A stretch of 64,000 nt of DNA from Comamonas odontotermitis (GCF_020080045.1 NZ_CP083451.1:310001-374000); one strand, 5' to 3'. Shown: positions 33,264 through 43,413, numbered from the stretch's first letter. Numbers and translations are program-made. The notes: a model not told the origin generated them from the letters alone.

Positions 33264-34442
33264 ATGACAAATCCTGTATCCACACCCTCTACCCCATCGG
33301 CAGCCCCTGCCGCTCCTGCTCCTGCCGCACCTGTGGCGGAGCCTTCCCCCACCGCCAAGCTGATCCGTCCCAGCTTCAAGGCTATCGGCCTGATGCTGCT
33401 GGTGGCGGTGGTTGGCATTCTGCTGGTGCTCTGGGCCTGGAAACTGCCGCCCTTCGCGTCTTCCACCATGCGCACCGACAACGCCTACGTGCGGGGCCAG
33501 ATCACCGTGCTGGCACCGCAGGTGAGTGGTTATGTGAATGAAGTGAACGTGGCCGATTTCGGCCATGTGAAGCAGGGCGATGTACTGCTGCGCATTGACG
33601 ACCGTATCTACCAGGAGAAGGTGGCACAGGCCCGGGCGCAGCTCGACAACGCCCGCGCGCAGCTGGCCAATTCCGACCAGACCCAGGCGCAGAACCGCGC
33701 CAATCTGGGCGCGCGCAAGGCCAGCCTGTCGGCTGTTGCCGCAGAGTCGCGCCGCGCCGCCGCCGATCTGCAGCGCGTGGAAGAGCTGGCCGCCAAGGGC
33801 TCGGTGTCGTTGCGCGAGCGCGACCAGTCGCGTGCCACCTCGCAGCTGGCCAAGGCCAATGTGGAAAAAGCCGAGGCCGACATCCATATCGGCGAGCAGT
33901 CCATCAAATCCACCCAGGTGGCGCGCGCCAGCCTGGAGGCGCAGGTCAAGGCCGCCGAAGCCCAGCTGGGGCTGGCCCAGATCGATCTGGACAACACCGT
34001 GGTGCGTGCGCCGCGCGATGGGCAGGTGAGCGAGTCGTCGGTGCGCACCGGCCAGTATGTGGCGGCGGGCTCGCAGCTGCTGTTTCTGGTGCCCGACAAG
34101 CTGTGGGTGGTGGCCAATTTCAAGGAAACGCAGACCGCGCACATGCACGTCGGCCAGCGGGCCAGCTTCACGGTCGATGCCTTGGAGGGTGGGAAGCTGA
34201 ACGGCTACATCGAACAGATTGCACCCGCAACGGGTTCGGAGTTCAGCGTGATCAAGGCTGACAACGCTTCGGGCAACTTCATCAAGATCGTGCAGCGCCT
34301 GCCTATCCGCATTGCGATCGATGCCGATCAGGAGCTGGCCGCGCGCCTGCGCCCGGGCATGTCGGTGGAGGTATCCGTCGACACCCGTGCCGCCGAGCAG
34401 GCCGCCAAGGAAAATGCTGCAAAAACAGGAGCCGCAAAGTGA
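33264..34442 (+). CDS. HlyD/EmrA-type membrane fusion protein
   Basis: This 392-residue periplasmic adaptor has one N-terminal membrane segment (AIGLMLLVAVVGILLVLWAW). A biotinyl-lipoyl half (TVLAPQVSGYVNEVNVADFGHVKQGDVLLRID) is followed by a long alpha-hairpin (QARAQLDNARAQLANSDQTQ onward) and the beta-barrel (VRTGQYVAAGSQLLFLVPDKLWVVANFKET). It links the EmrB-like pump to the outer-membrane factor. The next gene starts inside its stop codon. The extreme N-terminus is a Pro/Ala-rich cytoplasmic tail. Confidence 0.92.
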   Translation: MTNPVSTPSTPSAAPAAPAPAAPVAEPSPTAKLIRPSFKAIGLMLLVAVVGILLVLWAWKLPPFASSTMRTDNAYVRGQITVLAPQVSGYVNEVNVADFGHVKQGDVLLRIDDRIYQEKVAQARAQLDNARAQLANSDQTQAQNRANLGARKASLSAVAAESRRAAADLQRVEELAAKGSVSLRERDQSRATSQLAKANVEKAEADIHIGEQSIKSTQVARASLEAQVKAAEAQLGLAQIDLDNTVVRAPRDGQVSESSVRTGQYVAAGSQLLFLVPDKLWVVANFKETQTAHMHVGQRASFTVDALEGGKLNGYIEQIAPATGSEFSVIKADNASGNFIKIVQRLPIRIAIDADQELAARLRPGMSVEVSVDTRAAEQAAKENAAKTGAAK

Positions 34443-35893
34443 TCAGCAGCAAGCGCACGCTCTTCTTTTTTAGCCCCCTCATAGCTGCGGCCTTGCTCAG
34501 CGGCTGCGCGCCTGCACTGCGCCAGGCGCCGCCAGACAGCCGTGCAGGCCTGCCCACCCGCTGGGCCTACCAGGGCGAAGGCGATCAGGGCGAAGGCGAT
34601 CAGGGCGCATCGACCCCCATTGTGGCGCAGTGGTGGCAGGCGCTGGGCGATGCCGAGTTGAGCCGCCATGTGGAGGCAGCGCTGGCACGCAACGCCAACC
34701 TGCAGGTGGCCGGTACGCGCGTGGCAGCGGCGCGCGCGCAGTTGCAGGCGGCCGACGCTGCGCTGCTGCCCAACCTCAACCTGGGCGCCAGCGCCGGGGT
34801 GACGCATACCTTGACGCCCGTAGGTATCACCACCTCGCGCAGCCTGCAGCCGCAACTGCAGGCGAGCTGGGAGCCTGATCTGTGGGGGCGCCTTGCGGAC
34901 AGAGCCAGCACCGCCGATCTGCAGTACCGTGCCACCCAGGCCGACCGCGATGCTGTGGCACTGACGGTGGCCGCCACCACGGCGCAGACCTATGTGGACC
35001 TGCTGGCGCGCGAAGCCCAGCTGGCCCAGACACGCCAAACCCTGCATACCCGGCGCCAGGCCTTGCAGCTGGCGCAGGACCAGGAATCGGTCGGCTACAT
35101 CTCCAAACTGCAGGTAACGCAGGCGCAGGCCGAGATGGAATCGGTGCAGCAGCAGATTCCCGCGCTGGAGATGGCCATTGCGCGCCAGTTCAATGCCTTG
35201 CAACTGCTGGCAGGCGATGTGCCTGCGCGGCGCGATACAGCGCAGGCCGATGGCAAGGCCTTTGCCGCCCTGGCGGTGCCTGCGGTACCGGCCAGCCTGC
35301 CGTCCGAGCTGCTGCGCCGCCGGCCTGACCTGGTGCAGGCGGAACTGGCCCTGGCCGCCAGCGATGCCAATCTGCGCGCCAGCCGCGCGGCCTACCTGCC
35401 GCAGGTCAGCCTCAGCGCCAGTGCGGGGCGCCTGTTTGTCAATGCCATCGGCTACAACCCGATCAATGTCTGGAGCCTGGGCGCAAGTGCGCTCGCCCCA
35501 TTGTTCGATGGGGGGCGGCTCGACGCGCAGTACGGCACGGCCACTGCGCAGCGCGACCAGGCGGCCTACGCCTACCGGGGCGCGGTTCTGTCAGCTTTGG
35601 GCGATGTGGAAAACGCCCTCGTGGGTGTGGATCGACTGGATGTGCAATTGCAGACGGCCAAGCGCCGCCGCGCCGTGCTGGCGCAAACCTATGGCTATGC
35701 CAAGGACCGCTATGGCGCAGGCTACGCGTCGTACCTGGAGCAGATCGATGCCCAGCGCAACCTGTTTCAGGCGGAGATCGAAGTCATCAACCTGCGCCAA
35801 AGCCAGATGGACAACCTGATTGCCCTGTACCGGGCACTGGGTGGCGGGTGGTCGGCTGCGCAAGTGTTGCCCGCAGAGCCTGGCACACATTAA
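34439..35893 (+). CDS. Outer-membrane efflux lipoprotein (NodT/OprM type)
   Basis: This 484-residue outer-membrane factor has a lipobox LLSGC after the signal segment, then two repeats of the TolC-like fold. The conserved WEPDLWGRLADRAST and ELLRRRPDLVQAELALAASDANL motifs mark the NodT/OprM class. The start is GTG within the stop of the adaptor gene, eight bases after AGGAG. A 15-base tandem duplication at 34571-34600 gives a GEGDQGEGDQ stretch in the N-terminal linker. It is the exit channel of the EmrAB-like system. Confidence 0.92.
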   Translation: MISSKRTLFFFSPLIAAALLSGCAPALRQAPPDSRAGLPTRWAYQGEGDQGEGDQGASTPIVAQWWQALGDAELSRHVEAALARNANLQVAGTRVAAARAQLQAADAALLPNLNLGASAGVTHTLTPVGITTSRSLQPQLQASWEPDLWGRLADRASTADLQYRATQADRDAVALTVAATTAQTYVDLLAREAQLAQTRQTLHTRRQALQLAQDQESVGYISKLQVTQAQAEMESVQQQIPALEMAIARQFNALQLLAGDVPARRDTAQADGKAFAALAVPAVPASLPSELLRRRPDLVQAELALAASDANLRASRAAYLPQVSLSASAGRLFVNAIGYNPINVWSLGASALAPLFDGGRLDAQYGTATAQRDQAAYAYRGAVLSALGDVENALVGVDRLDVQLQTAKRRRAVLAQTYGYAKDRYGAGYASYLEQIDAQRNLFQAEIEVINLRQSQMDNLIALYRALGGGWSAAQVLPAEPGTH

Positions 35894-36094
35894 ACAGCGC
35901 TTAATGTGTGCTGGTCTAGCCAGACCCAGCGTTGCGCCAAATCCTCAGCATTGCAAGCAATCTGTGATCGGAAGGCTGCTTGAAGGTCAGGTACTCTGCC
36001 GTCGTTCCATAATGCGCAATGCCCCATTTTTGGGCGTTCTTGCAGACCACGAAGGCGCACGGTTGCGCCTGTGCAGGCGCCTGGCATTGCTTTC

Positions 36095-39000
36095 ATGTCC
36101 GAGACCGTTGTTTTGCGTGGGCCCGAGCGGCCCGATCTGTTGCGCCACGAAGTGCTGGCCGACCTGTTTGAAGCCACCGCCTATGCCCACCCGGAAACCA
36201 CGGCGCTGATCGCTGGCGGCCAGCAGTTGAGCTACGCACAGCTCGATGCCGACGCCAGCCGCGCCGCGCACCGGCTGATCGAGGCGGGTATCGGCCCCGG
36301 CGACATGGTGGGGCTGTGGCTGCCGCGCGGCATTGCGCTGCTCACCCTGCAGTTGGCCATCGCCAAGACAGGGGCTGCCTGGCTGCCGTTCGACAGCGAA
36401 ACCCCACCCGAGCGCATTGCCACCTGCCTGGATGACGCGCAGGCCAAAGCGCTATTGATTGCAGAGCAGACACCGCGCGACGGACTTGCGCAAGCGGGTG
36501 TTCTGGCCTTGATGCTGGATGATGCGCAACTGCTGGCGCCGCTGCCGGGCGGTACCGTGCTGCGCCGCCGCAGCCATGCGCAGCCAGGCGACCCTGCCTA
36601 TGTCATCTACACCAGCGGATCGACGGGCAAGCCCAAGGGCATTGCCATCACGCAGGGCAGCATCTGCCATTTTCTGCGCAGCGAAAACGCGCGTCTGGGC
36701 GTGCGCCTGGGCGACAAGGTCTACCAGGGTTTCTCGGTCGCGTTCGACATGTCGTTCGAGGAAATCTGGATCAGCTACCTGGTGGGCGCCACCTTGTGGA
36801 TCGCGCCGCGCGAGATTGCGGGTGACCCCGAAGCCCTTCCCGCTGCGCTGGTCGAGCAGCAGGTGACGGTACTGCATGCGGTGCCCACGCTGCTGGCCTT
36901 GTTTGCCCACGATGTGCCCAACCTGCGCATCATCAACCTGGGCGGCGAAATGTGCCCCGAGGCGCTGGTGGCGCGCTGGGCGCAGTCCAGCACCGGGTCG
37001 CCGCGCCAGATGTTCAACACCTATGGGCCGACCGAAGCCACGGTGTCGGCGAGCCTTGCCGAGTTGAAGGCGGGCGAGCCCGTCACCATTGGCACACCCC
37101 TGCCCAACTACAGCATGGTGGTGGTGCAGGTGATCGATGCGGACAGCTTTCCCGCAGGCACGGCGCCCACCCTGGTGGGCCTGCCAGCGGGCGAGACGGG
37201 CGAGCTGTGCATCACCGGCCCCGGCGTGGCTGCCGGTTACCTGGGCCGCCCCGAGTTGACGGCCGAGAAGTTTCTGGACAACCCCTGGACCGCCGGGCCG
37301 CACGACATGCGTCTGTACCGCACGGGCGATCTGGCGCGCATTGACGAACACGGCCAGATGCAATGCCTGGGCCGGGCCGATGACCAGGTGAAGATCCGGG
37401 GCTTTCGCGTGGAGCTGGGCGAGATTGAAGCCGTACTGGCCCAGCAGCCGGGCGTGGGCACCACGGCGGTGCTGCTGCGCTGTGACGATGGCATGGACCA
37501 GCTTGTCGCCTTCTATGTACCCACGGATGTGCCGGGCACCGCGGTGCCGCCCACGCACACTACCTTGCGCAATGCCCTGGCCGAGCGTCTGCCTCCCTAC
37601 ATGGTGCCCGCGCGCTTCGAGGCACTGGCAGAGATGCCGCGGCTGACCTCCGGCAAGATCGACCGCAAGGCACTCAAGGCCATGGAACTGGCGGCAGCGG
37701 TGAACAGCACCGATTCCGACACCGCCCAGACGCCTGCGGAAGAAGTGCTGTTTGCCGCGCTCGCCAAGCTGTTCCCGGGGCAACCGATACGCCGGTCGCT
37801 GGATTTCTTCAGCGATCTGGGCGGCCACTCCTTGTTCGCCGCGCGGCTGACATCGCAGCTGCGTGCCGACCCGCGCTTTGCGCAGGCCACGGTCAGCACC
37901 ATTTACCAGCAGCGCCAGATTGGCCGCATCGCCGACGCCTTGCAGTCTGCGATGGCCGATGAAAGCGCTCCTGCAGCCGAGCGGCCGTTTCGCACGCACT
38001 CTGCGCTGCGCCGCTGGCGCTGTGGCGCGGCGCAGGCGGCAGCCATACCATTTCTGGTGCTGATCAAGATGGCGCAGTGGCTTGCACCGTTCTTCACCTA
38101 CCATTTCTTCACAGGCGACGAAAATGACTCGGTGCCGTTTGCCATCGCCATCTCGGTGCTGGCATTTGCCATTGCCACGGTGCTGGAATTTGCCGTGGCC
38201 TGGGCAGGCAAATGGCTGGTGGCTGGCCGCCTCAAGGCAGGGCGTTATCCGCTGTGGGGGGTGACGTACTTCCGCTGGTGGTTTGCTGACCGGCTGGTGG
38301 AGGCCGTGCCGGTGGCGATGATCACCGGCTCCTCGCTCTTCCCGCTATGGCTGCGCGCGCTGGGCGCCAGGGTGGGCAAGGAGGTGGTGCTGGGTTCGCT
38401 CACGGTGCGTGCACCCGATCTGCTGACCATTGGCGACGGTGCCAGCGTGGGCAATGCCGTCAACCTGGAAAACGCTCGCGTCGAAGGCGGCTGGCTGCTG
38501 CTGGGCCGCATCGACATCGGCGCCAACGCCTGCATCGGCTCTTACGTGGTGCTGGAAGGCAACACCGACCTGGGCGACTGGGCCCACCTGGAAGGGCAGT
38601 CTGCCCTGACCGATGGGCAGGCACAACCCGCGCGCACCGTGTGGGCAGGCTCGCCTGCGCAGCACGTATCGGCTTTTGACGAAACGGCCATGCCCGAGCG
38701 CATCTCGCCCAGTGCGGCCTGGCGCAGCTGGGAGATGCTGGTGTTTGCCATGGGCGGGTTGCTGATTGCCACCCTGTTCTTCATGCCGGTGTTCCCTACC
38801 TTCCTGCTGATCGACTGGCTGGATGTGGATTCGATCTCGGTACGCCCCTTGATCGAAGACGGCACGGTCGATGCGCTGGGCGCGTTCATCTTGCGCTTCT
38901 TCAAATTCTTCGTGCTGGCGCTGCCCGCCAGCCTGGTGCTGGTGGTCTGCACCATGCTGGTGGCCGCGCTGATCCGCTACCTGCTGCTGCCTCGGCTGCG

Positions 39001-40174
39001 GCCGGGCACCTGGTCGGTGCACAGCAAGCGCTACCTGGGCAAGTGGCTCACCAACCAGATCCAGGAGGCCAGCCTGGGAACCCTCCACGGCATTTATGCC
39101 ACCGTGTATTCGGCCACCTGGTACCGCATGCTGGGCGCCAAGGTGGGCAAGCGCACCGAGCTGTCCACCGCCCTGGGCGTGGTGCCCGACATGCTGACCC
39201 TGGGGGATGAATGCTTTGTGGCCGATGCAGTGATGCTGGGCGACGAGCGCATCGACGGCGGCTACATGACGGTGCAGCCAACGGTGGTGTCGCGCCGCAG
39301 TTTCATTGGCAACGGCGCCTATGTACCTGATGGTTCCACCATTCCTGAAGGCGTGCTGATCGGTGTGATGTCGGCCGTGCCGCGCAATGCCGACATGCAG
39401 GACGGCCAGACCTGGATCGGCTCGCCTGCGATGAATCTGCCTGCGCGCGAAGTGGTGCAGGGCTACCCCGATCACCTGACCTTTGCACCTTCGCGCAAGC
39501 GCATCCTGGGGCGGGGCCTTGTCGAGGCCTTCCGCATTGGCGCGCCGCACGCACTGGTGATTGCTGCGGGCTACGCCATCGTGCTCGATGCCATGCCGCT
39601 CGCGTCTGCAGGCCGCTGGGGTGCGGTGGTGGTGGATCTGGCCATGGCAGGCATCGTGTTTGGCCTGGGGGCTTTCCTTGCGGTGGCCTTGTTCAAATGG
39701 CTGCTGGTGGGGCGCTACAGCAAAAAGGCGGTGCCGATGTGGACGCCCTTTGTGTGGCTGTCCGAAGCGGCAACCAGCATGTATGAAGGTATCGCCATTC
39801 CCAATTTCCTGCGTTACCTGCGCGGCACACCCTGGCTCAATCTGGCCATGAACGCCATGGGCAGCAGGATTGCCACGAGCGCCTACCTGGACACGACCGA
39901 CATCACCGAGCACGATTGCGTGACCGTGGGTGCGCACAGCGAGCTGAACGCGCTTGCATGCCCGCAGACCCATTTGTTTGAAGACCGGGTGATGAAGATC
40001 GACCATGTGGTCATCGGCGAGCGAGTGACGATTGGCGCGCGCTGCACCGTGCTGTACAGCGCCCAGGTGGGCGATGGCGTGCAGCTGGGACCCATGACCC
40101 TGGTGATGAAGGGCGAAAACCTGCCTGCTGGCACCCGCTGGCACGGCGCCCCTGCAGCGCCATGGCGGGCCTGA
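36095..40174 (+). CDS. Pls/PosA-type membrane-bound single-module NRPS
   Basis: This 1359-residue protein has the architecture of epsilon-poly-lysine synthetase relatives. An adenylation domain (YTSGSTGKPKG near 172, NTYGPTEATV, YRTGDLA, KIRGFRVELGEIE, GKIDRK) is followed by a carrier domain (DLGGHS, Ser near 578). From about residue 650 there are six membrane segments in three pairs, separated by three soluble domains with left-handed beta-helix repeats. There is no condensation or thioesterase domain; in Pls the C-terminal domains catalyse peptide bond formation. By eye the ten specificity residues read D-M-E-H-I-L-T-V-S-K. The product is probably a short isopeptide homopolymer or an amide. 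The phosphopantetheinyl transferase gene overlaps its stop. Confidence 0.88.
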   Translation: MSETVVLRGPERPDLLRHEVLADLFEATAYAHPETTALIAGGQQLSYAQLDADASRAAHRLIEAGIGPGDMVGLWLPRGIALLTLQLAIAKTGAAWLPFDSETPPERIATCLDDAQAKALLIAEQTPRDGLAQAGVLALMLDDAQLLAPLPGGTVLRRRSHAQPGDPAYVIYTSGSTGKPKGIAITQGSICHFLRSENARLGVRLGDKVYQGFSVAFDMSFEEIWISYLVGATLWIAPREIAGDPEALPAALVEQQVTVLHAVPTLLALFAHDVPNLRIINLGGEMCPEALVARWAQSSTGSPRQMFNTYGPTEATVSASLAELKAGEPVTIGTPLPNYSMVVVQVIDADSFPAGTAPTLVGLPAGETGELCITGPGVAAGYLGRPELTAEKFLDNPWTAGPHDMRLYRTGDLARIDEHGQMQCLGRADDQVKIRGFRVELGEIEAVLAQQPGVGTTAVLLRCDDGMDQLVAFYVPTDVPGTAVPPTHTTLRNALAERLPPYMVPARFEALAEMPRLTSGKIDRKALKAMELAAAVNSTDSDTAQTPAEEVLFAALAKLFPGQPIRRSLDFFSDLGGHSLFAARLTSQLRADPRFAQATVSTIYQQRQIGRIADALQSAMADESAPAAERPFRTHSALRRWRCGAAQAAAIPFLVLIKMAQWLAPFFTYHFFTGDENDSVPFAIAISVLAFAIATVLEFAVAWAGKWLVAGRLKAGRYPLWGVTYFRWWFADRLVEAVPVAMITGSSLFPLWLRALGARVGKEVVLGSLTVRAPDLLTIGDGASVGNAVNLENARVEGGWLLLGRIDIGANACIGSYVVLEGNTDLGDWAHLEGQSALTDGQAQPARTVWAGSPAQHVSAFDETAMPERISPSAAWRSWEMLVFAMGGLLIATLFFMPVFPTFLLIDWLDVDSISVRPLIEDGTVDALGAFILRFFKFFVLALPASLVLVVCTMLVAALIRYLLLPRLRPGTWSVHSKRYLGKWLTNQIQEASLGTLHGIYATVYSATWYRMLGAKVGKRTELSTALGVVPDMLTLGDECFVADAVMLGDERIDGGYMTVQPTVVSRRSFIGNGAYVPDGSTIPEGVLIGVMSAVPRNADMQDGQTWIGSPAMNLPAREVVQGYPDHLTFAPSRKRILGRGLVEAFRIGAPHALVIAAGYAIVLDAMPLASAGRWGAVVVDLAMAGIVFGLGAFLAVALFKWLLVGRYSKKAVPMWTPFVWLSEAATSMYEGIAIPNFLRYLRGTPWLNLAMNAMGSRIATSAYLDTTDITEHDCVTVGAHSELNALACPQTHLFEDRVMKIDHVVIGERVTIGARCTVLYSAQVGDGVQLGPMTLVMKGENLPAGTRWHGAPAAPWRA

Positions 40175-40779
40175 ACGCGGTGCAGCAGGCGGTATCGCTG
40201 CCTGCTGCCTGCCAGGGCACGGCGCAGGTGTTTGCGGTTTGCCTGGCGCACGTTGCGGGGCCGCCTGCACCCTTGCGTGAAAGCCTGCGCCATGCAGTGC
40301 ACCAGTCCATTTGCAGTGCGTTGGCGGAGGTGCTGCAGTGCGATGCGCGGCAATTGTCTGTGCAGCGCATGCCCGGCCAGGCACCGATGCTGCTGCTGGG
40401 CGGCAGCGTGCATGCTGCCATTCGCCTCTCGGTGGCCTATGCCGGTGCGTCTGCACTGTGGGCATGGTCGGATCGTGCTGCCATTGGCGTGGATGTGCAG
40501 GCGGTGCCCGCCGATGGCGATGACGCTGAATGGCACGCCGTGGCGCGGCAGTTCATCGGGCCTGCTGCACAAGAGCTGGCACCGCTGCAAGGCACGGCCC
40601 TGCGCGCTGCCTTTGCCCAACAGTGGGCGCAGCTGGAGGCGCGGCTCAAATGTGCTGGCCTGCCGCTTGCGGAGGCGGATGCCCGCCTTTCCGGCTGGGA
40701 TGCCGGCGTGCAGTGCGCGCCACTGCCCTGGCGCACGTCTGGGGGTGTTGCCGCAGTGGCCCTGGCCTGGCGTTCTTGA
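40162..40779 (+). CDS. 4'-phosphopantetheinyl transferase (Sfp-type)
   Basis: This 205-residue protein has the two conserved Sfp-family regions. IRLSVAYAGASALWAWSDRA runs into IGVDVQ, the magnesium-binding GVD/E site. FAQQWAQLEARLKCAG corresponds to WxxxEAxxK. It would activate the carrier domain of the overlapping NRPS by attaching phosphopantetheine. The 13-base overlap with the NRPS stop implies co-translation and a dedicated partnership. The first conserved His/Ser is less typical (AYAG in place of SHS), so activity should be regarded as likely, not certain. Confidence 0.85.
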   Translation: MAGLNAVQQAVSLPAACQGTAQVFAVCLAHVAGPPAPLRESLRHAVHQSICSALAEVLQCDARQLSVQRMPGQAPMLLLGGSVHAAIRLSVAYAGASALWAWSDRAAIGVDVQAVPADGDDAEWHAVARQFIGPAAQELAPLQGTALRAAFAQQWAQLEARLKCAGLPLAEADARLSGWDAGVQCAPLPWRTSGGVAAVALAWRS

Positions 40780-40783
40780 GGGG

Positions 40784-40811
40784 TTGAGCCCGGCAGCGGC
40801 ACTGCTACACT
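40784..40811 (+). promoter_or_regulatory. Promoter for the Gly-rich membrane protein
   Basis: TTGAGC (40784-40789) and TACACT (40806-40811) are 16 bases apart, placed just after the phosphopantetheinyl transferase stop and about 30 bases before the first candidate start of the next gene. Confidence 0.45.
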
Positions 40812-40841
40812 GCGGGCGTCTTCACTCCCTCCCTCAAGCCG

Positions 40842-41687
40842 TTGGCACCAACACCCAAACGCCGCCCCGGCCACCATGCACGGCGCTATTCGAGCTGGTG
40901 GGCGCTGCGCATGCAGCCCCAGCGCATGGCGGCAGCCTTGCAGCAAAAGCACTGGTTGCGCATGCATGGCCTGTGCATGGGCTTGCTGGTGCTGCTGGTG
41001 ATGTGGGTGGTAACCGCTGCCATGCTGAAGACAGGGGTGGAATCGATGGCGGTGCGCTACGCCGTCAGCCTGGGCGTGGGTTATGCCGTGTACCTGGCGG
41101 TGCTGCGGCTGTGGGCGGCCTATCTGGTGCGCAACGCATACGAGCGCAGGCGCGAAGATTCCTCGGCAGACGGCGCAGATGTTCTCGATGGGTTCCCTGA
41201 TCTGCACCACCACCATGGCCCGGCTGATGTGCAGGCGGGTGGCGGCGGCGATTTTGGCGGCGGTGGCGCATCGGGCAACTGGAGCAGCGCGGCAGATGTG
41301 CCCCAGGGCGGCAGCGGCTCCTGGGTTGACAGCGTGGACATTGGCGATATCGGCGGCGGTGATGAAGGCATCGTGATCGTGCCGATCCTGGCCGTCTTTG
41401 CGGGCCTGGTGCTGGCCTTTTTTGGCCTCGGTGCCCTGCTGTGGCTGTACTTCGGGGTGGATGTGCTGCTGACCGTGGCAGTCGAGCTGGCTTTTTCGAT
41501 GATGACGGCGCGTGCACTGGTGCGTGTGGAGCGCGCAGGCTGGCTGGCCTCTGCGGTGAAGCTGACCTGGAAGCCGCTGCTGGGCGCCCTGGTATGCGCT
41601 GTGGCTGTCGGAGCGCTGGCCGACTGGTGGGTGCCCGACGCAGACACCTTGCGCGAGGTGGTCACCCATGTCCGGGGCCCGCGCTGA
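40842..41687 (+). CDS. Multi-pass membrane protein with His/Gly-rich loop, unknown function
   Basis: This protein of up to 281 residues has an RRYSSWWALRMQPQRM basic start and about four membrane segments (two at roughly residues 45-100, two at 185-265). Between them is a soluble loop with HHHH and glycine repeats (GGGGDFGGGG). I do not recognise a family. The start is uncertain: the TTG at 40842 gives the longest protein and the ATG at 40911 (MQPQRM) is an alternative; neither has a good ribosome site. It has its own promoter-like sequence, so it need not belong with the NRPS pair. Confidence 0.65.
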   Translation: MAPTPKRRPGHHARRYSSWWALRMQPQRMAAALQQKHWLRMHGLCMGLLVLLVMWVVTAAMLKTGVESMAVRYAVSLGVGYAVYLAVLRLWAAYLVRNAYERRREDSSADGADVLDGFPDLHHHHGPADVQAGGGGDFGGGGASGNWSSAADVPQGGSGSWVDSVDIGDIGGGDEGIVIVPILAVFAGLVLAFFGLGALLWLYFGVDVLLTVAVELAFSMMTARALVRVERAGWLASAVKLTWKPLLGALVCAVAVGALADWWVPDADTLREVVTHVRGPR

Positions 41688-41793
41688 CGGGCAGATGCCG
41701 ACCATATGGATACAACCAAAGGTTTGTTGGTAACCCGCGGTTTCGCTGCCATAGTACGGGTTTGGTTTTGGTATGAATAAGAAGGAATCTGTG

Positions 41794-43413
41794 ATGTATC
41801 CCACCACATTCTTGCAGCACCGAGCGGCCCTGACCCGGGCGGCATCGGCACTGGCGGTTGCCGGCGCGCTTGCAGCCATGGCGCTGCCCGCTCAGGCGTC
41901 CACCTTCCGCTGGACGCGCTCTGCCGATCTGTCGTCGTGGGACATCCATGCGCAGAATGTCGGCGTCAACAATTCGGTGCACCGTGCGGTGTATGAGGCG
42001 CTGGTCGAATACAACAGCCAGACCCAGAAGCCAGAGCCGTCGCTGGCCGCCAAATGGGAGCGCATCAACCCCAAGCAGCTGCGCGTCACCTTGCGCGAAG
42101 GCGTCACCTTCAGCGACGGATCGCCGCTGACGGCCGATGACGTGAAGTTTTCGCTGGAGCGCGCGAAGGCCAAGACCTCGGGCTTCGTGGTCTATACGCA
42201 GGGCATCGACCGCGTGGAAGTGGTGAACCCAACCACCGTCGATATCTTTTCGGAGGTGCCCAACCCGGTGCTGGTGAACCAGCTGACCGAGCTGCGCATC
42301 ATGAGCAAACCCTGGGCCGAGAAAAACAACTCTACCGTGCCCAAGGACATCAAGGCCAAGGATGAGAACTATGCCCACCGCCATGCCCTGGGCACCGGGC
42401 CACTCGTGCTCGATTCATGGTCGCCCGACTCGCGCCTGGTCCTCAAGGCCAACCCACACTGGTGGGGCAAGGGCAAGTACCCCACCAATGTGACCGAGGC
42501 GGTGTACACGCCCATCAAATCGGATGCCACGCGCACGGCAGCGCTGCTGTCGGGCGAAGTCGATTTCATCATCGACCCGAGCATGAACGATCTGCAGCGC
42601 ATCAAGCAGGCGCCCAATCTGCAGGTGCTCGAATCGGCAGCGGACCGCACCATGTTCCTGGGGATGGACCAGTACCGCGATGAGCTGGAGCATTCCAGCG
42701 TCAAGGGCAAGAACCCGTTCAAGGACGTGCGCGTGCGCCAGGCGCTCTACCAGGCGATTGACATGGGCACCATCCAGCGCGTGGTGATGCGCGGCCTCGC
42801 CCAGCCCACCGGCACCTTGATCGCCCACCATGTGAACGGCTGGACCCCGCAGGTCGACAAGCGCCTGGCATTCAACCCGGAGGCATCGAAGAAGCTACTT
42901 GCGCAGGCAGGCTATCCCGATGGCTTCGAAGTGGAATTCTCGTGCCCTGCGGGCCGTTACCCGAGCGACGAGGCGCTGTGCCAGGCCATCAGCGCGCAAT
43001 GGGCAAAGGTGGGTATCAGGGCCAAGCTGCGCACGCAGCCGTTTGCCACCTATTTTCCGATGATCCAGCGCTACGAGGCCAGTGTCTACCTGCTGGGCTG
43101 GTCGGTACCCACGTTTGATGCCTACTACAGCCTGCAGGCGCTGATCCGCTCGCCAGGCGGCGGTGGTGACGGCAACTTCAACCTGGGCCGTGCATCCAAC
43201 CCGCAGCAGGACGCGATGATCGAGCGGGTCAAGACCGAAACCGATCTGAAGCTGCGCAACCAGCTGATTGAAAAGGTGCTCCTGAACGAACACCAGGCCA
43301 TCTCGCACATCCCACTGTTCAACCTGATCACGCCCTGGGCCACGGCCAAGAAAGTGCAGATTCCGACGCGCGCGGACAACTATATTGACTGGCGTGCGCT
43401 GAAGGTCAATTGA
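41794..43413 (+). CDS. ABC transporter solute-binding protein, family 5 (peptide type)
   Basis: This 539-residue secreted protein has a signal peptide (ASALAVAGALAAMALPAQAS) and the SBP_bac_5 fold of dipeptide/oligopeptide-binding proteins. Family marks are SLAAKWERINPKQLRVTLREGVTFSDGSPLTADDVKFSLERA and DVRVRQALYQAID. The ATG at 41794 is preceded by GAAGGA at seven bases and is preferred over an ATG seven codons earlier. No permease or ATPase gene is adjacent, so it is an orphan binding protein here. Its ligand, a peptide or other compound, is unknown. Confidence 0.9.
   Translation: MYPTTFLQHRAALTRAASALAVAGALAAMALPAQASTFRWTRSADLSSWDIHAQNVGVNNSVHRAVYEALVEYNSQTQKPEPSLAAKWERINPKQLRVTLREGVTFSDGSPLTADDVKFSLERAKAKTSGFVVYTQGIDRVEVVNPTTVDIFSEVPNPVLVNQLTELRIMSKPWAEKNNSTVPKDIKAKDENYAHRHALGTGPLVLDSWSPDSRLVLKANPHWWGKGKYPTNVTEAVYTPIKSDATRTAALLSGEVDFIIDPSMNDLQRIKQAPNLQVLESAADRTMFLGMDQYRDELEHSSVKGKNPFKDVRVRQALYQAIDMGTIQRVVMRGLAQPTGTLIAHHVNGWTPQVDKRLAFNPEASKKLLAQAGYPDGFEVEFSCPAGRYPSDEALCQAISAQWAKVGIRAKLRTQPFATYFPMIQRYEASVYLLGWSVPTFDAYYSLQALIRSPGGGGDGNFNLGRASNPQQDAMIERVKTETDLKLRNQLIEKVLLNEHQAISHIPLFNLITPWATAKKVQIPTRADNYIDWRALKVN

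Noticed and set aside
41700..41793. A -35/-10 promoter before the family 5 binding protein
   Set aside because: TTGTTG and CATAGT are 20 bases apart, outside a usable spacing; no better pair was found.
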